A DNA stretch of 64,000 bases from Planotetraspora sp. A-T 1434 (GTDB taxonomy: Bacteria; Actinomycetota; Actinomycetes; Streptosporangiales; Streptosporangiaceae): the NCBI RefSeq assembly GCF_025420585.1, contig NZ_JAOEGB010000011.1, positions 1 through 64,000 of the forward strand, in the 5' to 3' direction. This document shows, in pieces, positions 7,693-15,812 of this stretch (the stretch's first letter is position 1; every line of letters starts with the position of its first letter). The notes under the pieces were generated by a model. That model had not been told where the DNA came from, searched no databases, and worked only from the letters and a program-made list of their open reading frames with translations. The translations under genes were made by a program, and so were the position numbers.

Positions 7693-8607
7693 ATGGACCT
7701 GGATCTCGGGTTGGTCGCCAACTTCTTGGTCCTCGTGGAGGAGATGCACTATGGGCGTGCGGCCATGCGGCTGCACATGAACTCATCTGCGTTGACGAAG
7801 CGCATCCAACGTCTCGAACGACAACTCGGGGTCCCCCTCGTCGAGCGGGACTCTACGGGGGTGCTCGCCGTTACGTCCGCAGGCCGACAGTTCGCGATCG
7901 CCGCCGTACCCTTGATCGCTCAGGCCAACGCCGCGCTCGAGAGTGCCCGGGCCAAACCCGCCCGGTACACGCTGCGGGTCGGTATGCCCGTCGGCGGCGG
8001 CGCGATGCTTGGACACTTCGACATGACCCGCATCGCACGAGAGGTCCGCCGCAGCTTCCCCGAGATCCGGTTGGTGCTTCAGGAAATCCCCTTTCCCGCG
8101 CTGACCCGCTGCCTACCCGAGCATCGGATAGACGTCCTGTGGGACACCGCGCCCGTGCACCATCCCGCCGTGGACTCGTTCCCCCTGCCCATCACCAGCG
8201 CTCGCATCGGCGTGGTCGCCGCCCGTCATCCCCTCGCCGACGCCGGAACGATGAACGTGGAGGACTTCAGCGAGCAACCGATCTTGTACAACCCCGCCGC
8301 CGCCGACGACGAGTGGATGAAACAGTTCTGGCTCGGGGATGTGCGGCCACGCCGCGAGGCGCGCCTGGTCGAGGTCGACGCCGATGACATCACACCCGTC
8401 CTTCGCCAACTCGGCGATGGCACAGCCGTGATGGTCGGCGTCGCGGAGTACGCACCACGCCTGCTGGGCTCTCGCTTGCGGGCGGTGACACTGACTGGCG
8501 CCGCCCCTGTGGTATTCCATGTCGCATGTCGGCGCACCGACCGGCGTGGCGCCGTCCGCGCCCTCTTGGAAGCCTTCCAGGCTGTCGGCCCTCGCCACTT
8601 CCTGTAG
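7693..8607 (+). CDS. LysR-family transcriptional regulator
   Basis: A 304-aa regulator. Residues 1-60 are the winged helix-turn-helix (FLVLVEEMHYGRAAMRLHMN, then ALTKRIQRLERQLGVPLVER). The rest is the periplasmic-binding-protein-like effector domain (VGMPVGGGAMLGHFDMTRIA ... GVVAARHPLAD). No good ribosome site precedes the ATG at 7693, and an in-frame ATG lies at 7684, so the transcript may be leaderless. It is divergent from the secreted protein gene ending at 7453, which is its likely target. It lies inside the segment that separates the SCO6880-like gene from its ATPase, so it probably arrived with that block. Confidence 0.85.
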   Translation: MDLDLGLVANFLVLVEEMHYGRAAMRLHMNSSALTKRIQRLERQLGVPLVERDSTGVLAVTSAGRQFAIAAVPLIAQANAALESARAKPARYTLRVGMPVGGGAMLGHFDMTRIAREVRRSFPEIRLVLQEIPFPALTRCLPEHRIDVLWDTAPVHHPAVDSFPLPITSARIGVVAARHPLADAGTMNVEDFSEQPILYNPAAADDEWMKQFWLGDVRPRREARLVEVDADDITPVLRQLGDGTAVMVGVAEYAPRLLGSRLRAVTLTGAAPVVFHVACRRTDRRGAVRALLEAFQAVGPRHFL

Positions 8608-8766
8608 GCCCCCTGCGATGGCGGTGCGAGCCGCCGCGCAGCCGCGGCGTGGAGAGGATCATTCCTGCATGGCTGGCACGGTTCCGAGCTACGTCACGGC
8701 TCGAACAACCCTCCTGCGGCGTACTGAGGGAGCCGACTGGCCATCGACCGGACGCGGAGGCATGTC

Positions 8767-10387
8767 GTGACCGTGGTGCAGTTTTGTCCTCGCCCCGAAC
8801 TCCTACCGCCAGCGGCCAGTCCCGGCGACCTCGAAGACACGAGAGCCGCGCCGGACGCTCTGGCCTGGGGGAGGAAGCGCCCGGTTGCCCCCGCGCGAGG
8901 CCGGCGCAGGCCGTACGGCGGGCGGGCGGTGCACGTCGCGCCGGGGGTGGAGTATCAGGCGACGACCACGCAGGTGTGCGGGCTGTATCCGTTCGTCGCC
9001 GGCGCGGGCGCCCCGTCTGTCGGCACGCCGATCGGGCGGCATCAGCTGTCCGGTGAGGTCGTCTGCCTGGATCCGCTCACATGGCTGCGCGCCGGGCTGG
9101 TGACCAACCCCGGAGTGTTCGTGCTCGGCCAGCCCGGCACCGGCAAGTCCACCCTCGTCAAGCGCCTGGTCGTCGGGGCGGTCGCGTTCGGCTCGACCGC
9201 GCTGATCCTCGGCGACACCAAACCCGACTACACGCCGCTGGTCGCCCACCTGGGCGGGCAGGTCATCGGCGTCGGGCGGGGGATGGACCGGCTCAATCCG
9301 CTCGACGCCGGACCACTGGCCGCCGCACTGCGGCAGATGAGCGGACCTGAGGCTCAGCGACTGCGCTGGGAAGTGCGCGGCCGCCGCCTGTCGCTGCTGC
9401 TCGCGCTGTGCACACTGATTCGGGAAAGCCGGATTACCAACTTTGAAGAGGTTGTGCTGGGCCGCGCGGTCGACCTGCTGGACGAGCGGCTGCCGCGCGA
9501 GCCGACGGTGCCCGACGTCCTGGCGGTCATCGAGGAAGGGCCCGAGGCGCTTCGCTCGGCCGCCCGGGCCGACACCGACGGGACCTACCGGGGAAAGAAC
9601 ACGGGACCTGGTGTTCACCCTCGACCTGCTGTGCACGGGGTCGCTGGCCGGGGTGTTCGACGGGCCGACCACCCGCCCGCTGGATCCGGCCGCGCCGGCG
9701 GTCGTCATCGACATCTCCCGGATCGGTACGGCCGGCGACAAGCTGCTGAGCGCCGCGATGCTGTCCACCTGGGCGTACTCCTTCGCAATGGTGGACGCCT
9801 GCGCGGCGTTGAGTGAGCTCGGCCTGGGCCCGCGGCGGTCGTGGCTGGGGGTGATGGACGAGTTGTGGCGGGCGCTGCGCGGCGCTCCCGGCCTGGTGGA
9901 GTACGCCGATGCGCTGACCCGGCTGAACCGGGCCAAGGGTATGGCGTCGGTGATGGTGACGCATTCGCTGTCGGACCTGGACGCGCTGACCGCAGAGGAG
10001 GACCGGGCCAAGGCCCGTGGATTCGCCGACCGATCGGCCATCACCGTGCTGGCCGGGCTGCCGCCGCGCGAGCTCGCCAGGGTCAGCGAGGTCACCCCGC
10101 TCACGGGTCCCGAGGCCGAACTGGTCGCCTCCTGGTCGGCGCCGGACTCCTGGCAACCAGGAGCGAAGCACCCCGGCCGAGGCAAGTATCTGATCAAGAC
10201 GGGGGAGCGTCTCGGGATCCCGGTCGAGCTCGCGCTCGTCGAAATCGAGCACCAGCTCTACGACACAGACCCGCGGTTCGACGACGCGGCGGTCAGCCCG
10301 CCCCGAGGACGTCGTACACGCTGGCCGTACGGCGGGGCGGTTCCAGATTGTGGCGGTGTGCAAGGCTCATCGGAGCACCCAGGCTAA
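8767..10387 (+). pseudogene. VirB4-like conjugation ATPase with a central frameshift
   Basis: Cytoplasmic ATPase that would power the T4SS-like machine. It starts at GTG 8767. An N-terminal leader leads to TTTQVCGLYPFVAGAGAP and GTPIGRHQLSGEVVCLDP, then Walker A GQPGTGKSTLVKR and the GDTKPDY motif. Near 9585-9597 (run GGGGAAAG) the reading frame must shift by one base. Family sequence resumes as TRDLVFTLDLLCTGSLAGVF and continues through PAVVIDISRIG, GVMDELWRAL (Walker B region) and MVTHSLSDLDAL to 10387. Both halves are family-like, so together they are nearly full length (about 540 codons). It is either a recent inactivating frameshift or a sequencing error in the G/A run. Confidence 0.75.
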
Positions 10388-10607
10388 CCGGAGCGCCGCG
10401 AGCTCCAGTACCAGGATGATGTAGTGGTCCTCGCTGCCGGTGCCGGTCACGGTGGCACCGCGCCTGGCGTCCTGCGGTCGAGGGCGGACGGCTTGACAGC
10501 GCAGCGCCAGCAATCGGATACTGATCGTGTCGTTTCCTCTGGGGAACGAAAGTGGCGCCGGGAACCCCCCGATGGAATCGGGAGCCCGGCGTTCGCGTTT
10601 TCGCCGC

Positions 10608-11174
10608 TCACATCTCTCCTGCTTCCAGGAAAGTGACGCGCTCCTCCAACAGCGGCCACCATCGGAGCTCCCCGCCTAGCCATCCGGTGACGACTCCGGC
10701 GACGACGTCAGCCGTCCACAGTGCGGCGTCCGAGCTGGCTCGCGCCCAGCTGACCGACATCTCCGCGGCGACCTGGCCGCGTCTGCGAAGGACCGTCAGG
10801 ATCGCCCGGTCGGCGGCATCCTGCTCCCTGCGCGACTCGAAGACCACTGTCTCGACACCGCGCGCCGACAGTTCGGGCAGCAGCCGAAGCAGGCAGTGAC
10901 GCCTGGCGCGTTCCGGACGGCCCGCGGAGGCGTGCAGGCTGACGGCGACCACGGAGGCGAAGTCGATGGACGCCACCGCCTGTGCGATGAGAGATCGGCG
11001 AGGTACCCGTTCCGTCCTCCAGTGAACTGTGGGTGTCTTGCCGTACCGGAGCGTGTCCATCAGCGATCTGACGTGGTCAAGCCCTTCGGAATGGAGGAGA
11101 ACCGCAGCGAGGACGTAGACGCAGTCGTCGTCCGCCCGCACTCGGCAGCTTTCATCGACGAAGGCGAAAAGCAC
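10608..11174 (-). CDS. DUF3800-like hypothetical protein
   Basis: A 188-aa protein beginning MLFAFVDESCRVRADDDCVY. The FVDES opening is the hallmark of DUF3800-type proteins, which have an RNase H-like fold and often occur on mobile elements and near defence genes. Further acidic and basic positions (HWRTERVPRR, FESRREQDAADRA) fit the same fold. The C-terminal WTADVVAGVVTGWLGGELRW would carry the last acidic region. It lies opposite to, and downstream of, the broken ATPase and is probably another insertion in the conjugation cluster. Enzymatic activity of this family is not settled. Confidence 0.6.
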   Translation of the reverse strand: MLFAFVDESCRVRADDDCVYVLAAVLLHSEGLDHVRSLMDTLRYGKTPTVHWRTERVPRRSLIAQAVASIDFASVVAVSLHASAGRPERARRHCLLRLLPELSARGVETVVFESRREQDAADRAILTVLRRRGQVAAEMSVSWARASSDAALWTADVVAGVVTGWLGGELRWWPLLEERVTFLEAGEM

Positions 11175-11425
11175 GGGCCGACCCTACGTCACGATCAGTG
11201 CCCGCAACATTACTTTTCGGCACATCAATGGTGAGCGGCGTCGAGCCGGCTCCTGGATGGGTCATGTTGCCATTCAGTTTCGACCTGTTGCCGTACGTGG
11301 CTCTGCTCGCCGCACGCAGTCGCGGCACCGCTCCGTGTGCGCAAGGCCCTATGGTCACGGGGTGAGCAATGCCTGGTCGTGACGCTCACCGGCATGGATT
11401 TCTCCCAAGGTGCGGAAGGTTGCCG

Positions 11426-11845
11426 GTGAGGCGCGTGCTCGGGCCGTCGGCGCCGGTGATCCCTGGGCCCGCCTTCGGCGCCTGGTTCCTGCTCGGGGTG
11501 TTGTGGAGCCTGGCCGGCCTCGCCGTGATCGTATGGGTGGCGGCCAGGCTTGCCGCCCTCGTCACCGGCGGCGCGGTCGCCTCGCTGTGGACGGGGTTTG
11601 TCGCCGACGTCCTGCACGGCCGTACGGCTCGCGCCTGGCCGGGCACGCTGCTGGCGGCGTTACGGCGGTTGCCGCCACGGCAGCGGGAGGTGGTCGCGCT
11701 GCGCGTCTTTCTCGATCTGGACACCGAGACCGCGGCCAGGACCCTCGGGATCGCTCCCGGAACCGTCACCGCACATCTGTCGCGCGCTGTCGCGACTTTG
11801 CGCGGCGACCTCGCAACAGTCAACAGCCAGGAGGGCGAACGATGA
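11426..11845 (+). CDS. Chimeric ORF: membrane N-terminus (coupling protein-like) fused to sigma-70 region 4
   Basis: A 139-aa ORF with a good GGAAGG six bases before GTG 11426. Residues 1-70 contain two hydrophobic helices (AFGAWFLLGVLWSLAGLAVI, LAALVTGGAVASLW) then HGRTARAWPGT. This resembles the first residues of the VirD4/TraG-like coupling proteins that normally follow the VirB4-like gene. From about residue 75 it is an ECF sigma region 4 (LRRLPPRQREVVALRVFLDL, GIAPGTVTAHLSRAVATLRG). Region 2, needed to bind core polymerase and the -10 element, is absent. I infer a deletion junction near base 11640 that joined two unrelated genes. A genuine membrane-tethered DNA-binding protein is less likely. 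Confidence 0.55.
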   Translation: MRRVLGPSAPVIPGPAFGAWFLLGVLWSLAGLAVIVWVAARLAALVTGGAVASLWTGFVADVLHGRTARAWPGTLLAALRRLPPRQREVVALRVFLDLDTETAARTLGIAPGTVTAHLSRAVATLRGDLATVNSQEGER

Positions 11846-12570
11846 ACGACGATGACGTACTGGGCACGGTGCGCGACGCCATGGCCGGAGTGCACATGCA
11901 CACGCCGGTGCAGAAACTCGTGGCGGCGGGCCGGTCTCGCCGCCGCCGCAGAATCGGGGGCGCGGCGGCCGGCGCCGCATTGGCGACGGGGCTGGCGTTG
12001 ACGCTGGCGATCGACAGCCCCCAGGTGAACGCACCGCCGGTGGTCACCGGCAATCAGGTGCACGTGCATCTGGCCGCCTTCTCCGTCGACACCAACCCCG
12101 ACGGCACGGTGACCGTGAAGATGACCAAGCAGCAGTCGCTGGATCCCGAGGTCATGCAGCGAACGCTGGCCCAGGCCGGCATCCCCGCGCAGATCACGAT
12201 CAACAAGTGGTGCGAGCCGTCGACCGCGTCGCAGGATCTGGGAGCGGACTTCGAGAAGGTCGTCCGGATGGAGAACTCCAACAAGGGCATCCGGCGGGAG
12301 AACTCCGAGGAATCCATCCGAAAGGAAAACTCCAAGGAGGCCATCCGAAAGGAGAAGCAGCCTGACACAACACCCTGGATGGTCATCACGCCATCGGCGA
12401 TGCCCCCGGCGACCAAGCTGATCATCGGGATGAGGACAGCCGACTACCAGCCGGACTCCCCTAGCCGAGTCGCGGTCTCGATGGGCCTGGTGCTCGACGA
12501 TGCCCCGCTGACCTGCACCACGGACGTCCCGAGCGGCCCGGCGCGCGAGCCCAAGCCGTCCAAGTCCTAG
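11842..12570 (+). CDS. Anti-sigma-like membrane protein with nine-residue repeats
   Basis: A 242-aa protein whose ATG overlaps the sigma region 4 stop (ATGA, GGAGGG upstream). The opening MNDDDVLGTVRDAMAGVHMH and a basic RSRRRRR patch before one TM helix (about residues 38-58) fit proteins encoded next to SigE-type ECF factors. These act as anti-sigma factors or surface sensors. The outer domain contains three 9-residue tandem units (RxENSxxxI, about residues 142-168), a highly charged insertion. If the upstream sigma factor is broken, this gene has lost its partner. Confidence 0.6.
   Translation: MNDDDVLGTVRDAMAGVHMHTPVQKLVAAGRSRRRRRIGGAAAGAALATGLALTLAIDSPQVNAPPVVTGNQVHVHLAAFSVDTNPDGTVTVKMTKQQSLDPEVMQRTLAQAGIPAQITINKWCEPSTASQDLGADFEKVVRMENSNKGIRRENSEESIRKENSKEAIRKEKQPDTTPWMVITPSAMPPATKLIIGMRTADYQPDSPSRVAVSMGLVLDDAPLTCTTDVPSGPAREPKPSKS
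12265..12357 (+). repeat. 27-bp in-frame tandem repeat, three units plus a partial
   Basis: Units at 12265-12291, 12292-12318 and 12319-12345, followed by a 12-bp partial. Each encodes a variant of RxENSxxxI. The unit length is a multiple of three, so copy number can change without breaking the frame. Confidence 0.8.
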
Positions 12571-12769
12571 GTCACCGAGAGTCCTCCAGACATTAGGTAG
12601 CCAGGTGACCCCGGACGGTCACCTGGCACCTCTGCTAACGGGCTCGAGGATGACCGCCTACAGCACCGACCGAATGTGCGTCACACGATGGGCTGAAGCT
12701 CGCCTGACTTCGCCCGCCACTGTGGGTTCGAGCTTGAGTGAATACCGTGGGCGCTGTTAGCTTCACCCG

Positions 12770-13825
12770 GTGGACGACATGCCTGCACGGGCGAAGACGA
12801 TCGAGGACTTCGCGGCGGCTCTGCGAGAACTTCGCAAATCTGTCGGCAACCCACCTTTCCGGGAGATGTCTGGCCGCTCGGGAGCGATCTCGCACACGAC
12901 GTTGCACGAAGCCACGAAGGGTAACCGGCTCCCGAGTTGGGAGACCACCGTCGAGTTCGTCAAGGCGTGCGGCGCGGACCCGGCCGCGTACCGCGAACGC
13001 TGGGAGAGGGCGAACCTGGCGGTCAGATCGACGAGCGCCGGAGATCCTTCAATCCGCGCGGACACCTTGGCGGCCCGTCCGCCTAGTGGACTCGCAGCCT
13101 CCGCCACAGGCGCCGCGGAAGGTCGTACCGTGCACATCGCCATCGGGTCGCAAGCGCCACGGTCGGCTGGTGAGACCTCGGCATCTGTGCCTACGCCGCT
13201 GCCACCGCCCGACGAGATCGCGGGCGACGTCCAGCCGGTCCTCCCTGCGCTGGGGGGCCGAGGGCGATTCCGACTGACCCGCCCGGCTGCGGCCGCGCTC
13301 GCAACAGCGGCCGTCGGTGTGGGGACAGCGGTCTTCATCGCGTCCGCCGTCAATCACGGCTCCGAGACCGACGAGCGCAGCCTGAACCCGTCCGGCAGCC
13401 CATCGAAGGCCTCGCTGTCGGCAGCCGGCTGCCCGGTGCGCCCGACCAACCCGCCGTGGGCCCCGCCTGCGCACAAGGGTGATTCGGCAGCGTTCATCGG
13501 GGACATCACGCTACTCGACTGCACGCACGTTGGCCCCGGCCAGACCATGACCAAGGTATGGCGGCTCAAGAACGCTGGGACCGTGCCGTGGAAGGGATAT
13601 TCGTTGCATCGCCTCGACCTCCCGCAGCAACCTGATCAATGCCAGACCATCTCCGACGTACCGATCAAGGACACGCGACCCGGAGAGACTGTCGACATCC
13701 GGACTGACATCACCACGCCAAGGAACCCAGGCTTGTGCTATGTGCGGTTCAAGATGATGGATGGTTCGGGACGGGTCGCGTTCCCCGGAGGCCGGCCGCT
13801 CAACTTCCAGGTCATCGTCAACTGA
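12770..13825 (+). CDS. XRE-type HTH, transmembrane and NBR1-Ig-like protein
   Basis: A 351-aa protein starting at GTG 12770. Residues about 10-75 are a helix-turn-helix of the XRE type common in actinomycetes (LRKSVGNPPFREMSGRSGAI, LHEATKGNRLPSWETTVEFV). A disordered linker follows, then one TM helix (about 172-195). Residues about 236-350 match the Ig-like domain first described in human NBR1: GDITLLDCTHVGPGQTMTKV, then the signature WRLKNAGTVPWKGYSL and a C-terminal NFQVIVN. DNA-binding faces the cytoplasm and the Ig domain faces outside, suggesting a one-component membrane sensor. The neighbouring wall hydrolases could be targets, but that is speculative. Confidence 0.75.
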   Translation: MDDMPARAKTIEDFAAALRELRKSVGNPPFREMSGRSGAISHTTLHEATKGNRLPSWETTVEFVKACGADPAAYRERWERANLAVRSTSAGDPSIRADTLAARPPSGLAASATGAAEGRTVHIAIGSQAPRSAGETSASVPTPLPPPDEIAGDVQPVLPALGGRGRFRLTRPAAAALATAAVGVGTAVFIASAVNHGSETDERSLNPSGSPSKASLSAAGCPVRPTNPPWAPPAHKGDSAAFIGDITLLDCTHVGPGQTMTKVWRLKNAGTVPWKGYSLHRLDLPQQPDQCQTISDVPIKDTRPGETVDIRTDITTPRNPGLCYVRFKMMDGSGRVAFPGGRPLNFQVIVN

Positions 13826-13830
13826 CGCCC

Positions 13831-13861
13831 GTTCCCCGCCGTGCATCACACGGCGGGGAAC
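13831..13861. terminator. Bidirectional terminator between convergent genes
   Basis: Perfect 13-bp inverted repeat (arms 13831-13843 and 13849-13861, 5-nt loop) just after the XRE/NBR1-Ig gene. It faces the convergent gene that stops at 13886. There is no U-run, as is common in high-GC actinomycetes. Confidence 0.75.
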
Positions 13862-13885
13862 CAGGGGCGGACGGTCTCCGGGGGT

Positions 13886-14833
13886 TCAGTTGAGAACGAT
13901 CCCCGTGTAGTAGTACTTGAGGATCCTGAAGTAGCTCCACCCCGCCTTGGCCTTATCGCGGGAGCCGGTCTGCGACATCCAGTCGCCGGTGACCCAATGG
14001 CCGCACGCCGTCGTCGTAGAGCAGTACTGGGCCTTGAATATCTTCCCATTGCGCGTCATCCGGGTGCCCCACGTCGCGTCCACCGCGGCGTTCGTCGCCG
14101 CCGTCGCGGAGCCGGGTTTGTACACCTGGCTGGACGTGTGGTCGGAGACGTCGTAGCACTGGCCGCTCGGCGTCTTGCTCGCCGAGTTCAGCGCCCAGTA
14201 CCAGCCGAAGTTCTTGACGGCGATCGCCCCGGCCCTGAGGGACTCCCTCGGCCAGTACGACGGCCACTCGTTGGGCAGGACATTCTTGATGTAGGTCTTG
14301 AACGGCACCCGGTCCACGCGATTGAGGGATTTCCGGTAGACGAGGATCGTCGTGGGCAGCTTGCTGTGCGTGCCGTCGGTCTTGCACCCGGTCGGCGGTG
14401 CGGAGCTCAGGAACTGGTGCGAGGCGTTCTGGTTCTTGAGGCCGGCCTTGAGGTTGCCTTTGGCGCCGGGCTTGAAGTCCTGGTAGATGCTGCTGCTGTA
14501 GTTGCTGTTGTAGTAGACGCGGACGGTCTTGTTGCTGCGGTTCCAGACGGAGGCGGCGTGGTTCTTGACGCACGTGCCCTTGCCGTTGCCGGGTCCCTTG
14601 AAGTCGAAGCAGGAGGGCTGCTCGGTGCCGTAGTCCCCGACGGATCCGGTGAAGTCGGAGACCGATCCCTGGTTGTTGCTGTTGAAGTAGTAGCAGAACT
14701 CGCCGGTCTCGCACACGCCGTTGCGGGTCGCCGCCGAGGCGGGCGAGGCGGTGGCGAGCACCGCCCCGCCGAGCGCCATCGCGGCGGCCGCCGTGGTGAG
14801 CCGCGAGATCAGCCGTGCGGTTCGTGGAGACAC
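13886..14833 (-). CDS. Secreted I36-domain protein with SpoIID/LytB domain
   Basis: A 315-aa secreted protein. The GTG at 14833 is preferred because AGGAAGG sits five bases upstream; an ATG at 14851 would overlap that site. A signal peptide runs to ATASPASAA. Residues about 40-130 are a peptidase inhibitor I36-like domain (GVCETGEFCYYFNSNNQGSV, PSCFDFKGPGNGKGTC). The second half is a SpoIID/LytB-type domain (VPFKTYIKNVLPNEWPSYWP, SLRAGAIAVKNFGWYWAL), the family that cleaves denuded glycan strands during sporulation. It is first of three clustered wall-active enzymes. Its first half is nearly identical in DNA to that of the next gene. Confidence 0.85.
   Translation of the reverse strand: MSPRTARLISRLTTAAAAMALGGAVLATASPASAATRNGVCETGEFCYYFNSNNQGSVSDFTGSVGDYGTEQPSCFDFKGPGNGKGTCVKNHAASVWNRSNKTVRVYYNSNYSSSIYQDFKPGAKGNLKAGLKNQNASHQFLSSAPPTGCKTDGTHSKLPTTILVYRKSLNRVDRVPFKTYIKNVLPNEWPSYWPRESLRAGAIAVKNFGWYWALNSASKTPSGQCYDVSDHTSSQVYKPGSATAATNAAVDATWGTRMTRNGKIFKAQYCSTTTACGHWVTGDWMSQTGSRDKAKAGWSYFRILKYYYTGIVLN
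14411..14795 (-). repeat. Duplicated I36-domain segment, copy 1
   Basis: About 385 bp that match 15354-15738 with only a handful of differences at a constant offset of 943 bp. The segment covers the signal-peptide end and the whole I36 domain and ends at the shared Asn/His-rich linker. It is a direct duplication. Confidence 0.9.
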
Positions 14834-14867
14834 AGTTGCCTTCCTCTTCATCAGAGGTCGCGGTGCG

Positions 14868-15764
14868 CTAGCGGACGTTGTAGCCCTGGGAGACCCAGAA
14901 CGAGTTCGGGTTCGGGTTGCTCAGGACCGGGTCGCCGACGCTCTTGGCGGCGAGCTTCTGCCGTCCAGGGCGCATCTCGACGTGGGTGTGCGCGGCCCCA
15001 CTGGACGACACCCCGTGCCACGCCTCGTCGGCGATGATCTGGCCGCGCGAGATCTGCTGGCCCACGCGCAGGGAGGACCGCGGAGCGGAGTGCAGGTAGA
15101 TGATCGTCTTGTTCAACGAGGCGTTGTAGATGGCGATCGTGGAGAGCCCCGAGCCGCCGTTGTGCCCGTACGCGACGTAGATGAGCTGACCGCTCACCAG
15201 GGCGTGGACATCCGAGCCGATGCCGCGGGCGATGTCGATGCCCTCATGCCGGCCGCGGGTGCTGGTGTAACCGTCGAAGCCGCAGCTGATGTGGCCGCCG
15301 CCGGTCTTGTACAGCGCGTACGACATGTTGACGCGCGCCGATGACGACGGGCTGAACTGGTGCGAGGCGTTCTGGTTCTTGAGGCTGGGCTTGAGGTTGC
15401 CTTTGGCGCCGGGCTTGAAGTCCTGGTAGATGCTGCCGACGTAGTTGCTGTTGTAGTAGACGCGGACGGTCTTGTTGCTGCGGTTCCAGACGGAGGCGGC
15501 GTGGTTCTTGACGCACGTGCCCTTGCCGTTGCCGGGTCCCTTGAAGTCGAAGCAGGAGGGCTGCTCGGTGCCGTAGTCCCCGACCGATCCGGTGAAGTCG
15601 GACACCGATCCCTGGTTGTTGCTGTTGAAGTAGTAGCAGAACTCGCCGGTCTCGCACACGCCGTTGCGGGTCGCCGCCGAGGCGGGCGAGGCGGTGGCGA
15701 GCACCGCCCCGCCGAGCGCCATCGCGGCGGCCGCCGCGGTGAGGATCTTGTTAAGCGTTCTCAT
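14868..15764 (-). CDS. Secreted I36-domain protein with M23 metallopeptidase domain
   Basis: A 298-aa secreted endopeptidase. The ATG at 15764 has AAGGAG six bases upstream. A signal peptide ends at SPASAA. Residues about 35-125 are the same I36-like Cys-containing domain as in the neighbour. The C-terminal domain is M23 (LytM/lysostaphin-like) with zinc ligands in HEGIDIARG (HxxxD) and AHTHVEM (HxH), plus the conserved GQQISRGQIIADEAWHG region. Predicted to cut peptide cross-links in peptidoglycan. It lies 34 bp upstream of the SpoIID-type gene and likely shares its transcript. An I36-type domain fused to two different hydrolases suggests a targeting or wall-binding role rather than protease inhibition. 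Confidence 0.9.
   Translation of the reverse strand: MRTLNKILTAAAAAMALGGAVLATASPASAATRNGVCETGEFCYYFNSNNQGSVSDFTGSVGDYGTEQPSCFDFKGPGNGKGTCVKNHAASVWNRSNKTVRVYYNSNYVGSIYQDFKPGAKGNLKPSLKNQNASHQFSPSSSARVNMSYALYKTGGGHISCGFDGYTSTRGRHEGIDIARGIGSDVHALVSGQLIYVAYGHNGGSGLSTIAIYNASLNKTIIYLHSAPRSSLRVGQQISRGQIIADEAWHGVSSSGAAHTHVEMRPGRQKLAAKSVGDPVLSNPNPNSFWVSQGYNVR
15354..15738 (-). repeat. Duplicated I36-domain segment, copy 2
   Basis: Partner of 14411-14795. The near-identity stops sharply where the M23 and SpoIID-type domains begin, so only the N-terminal module was copied. Confidence 0.9.
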
Positions 15765-15812
15765 GGTGTTCTCCTTGTGTCTTTGTGTCTGTGCAGCCTG
15801 GGTTTCGGATGG

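Noticed and set aside
13841-15037. 398-codon plus-strand ORF across the wall-enzyme genes
   Set aside because: Val/Gly/Arg-rich mirror of the I36/SpoIID and M23 coding strand with no domain.
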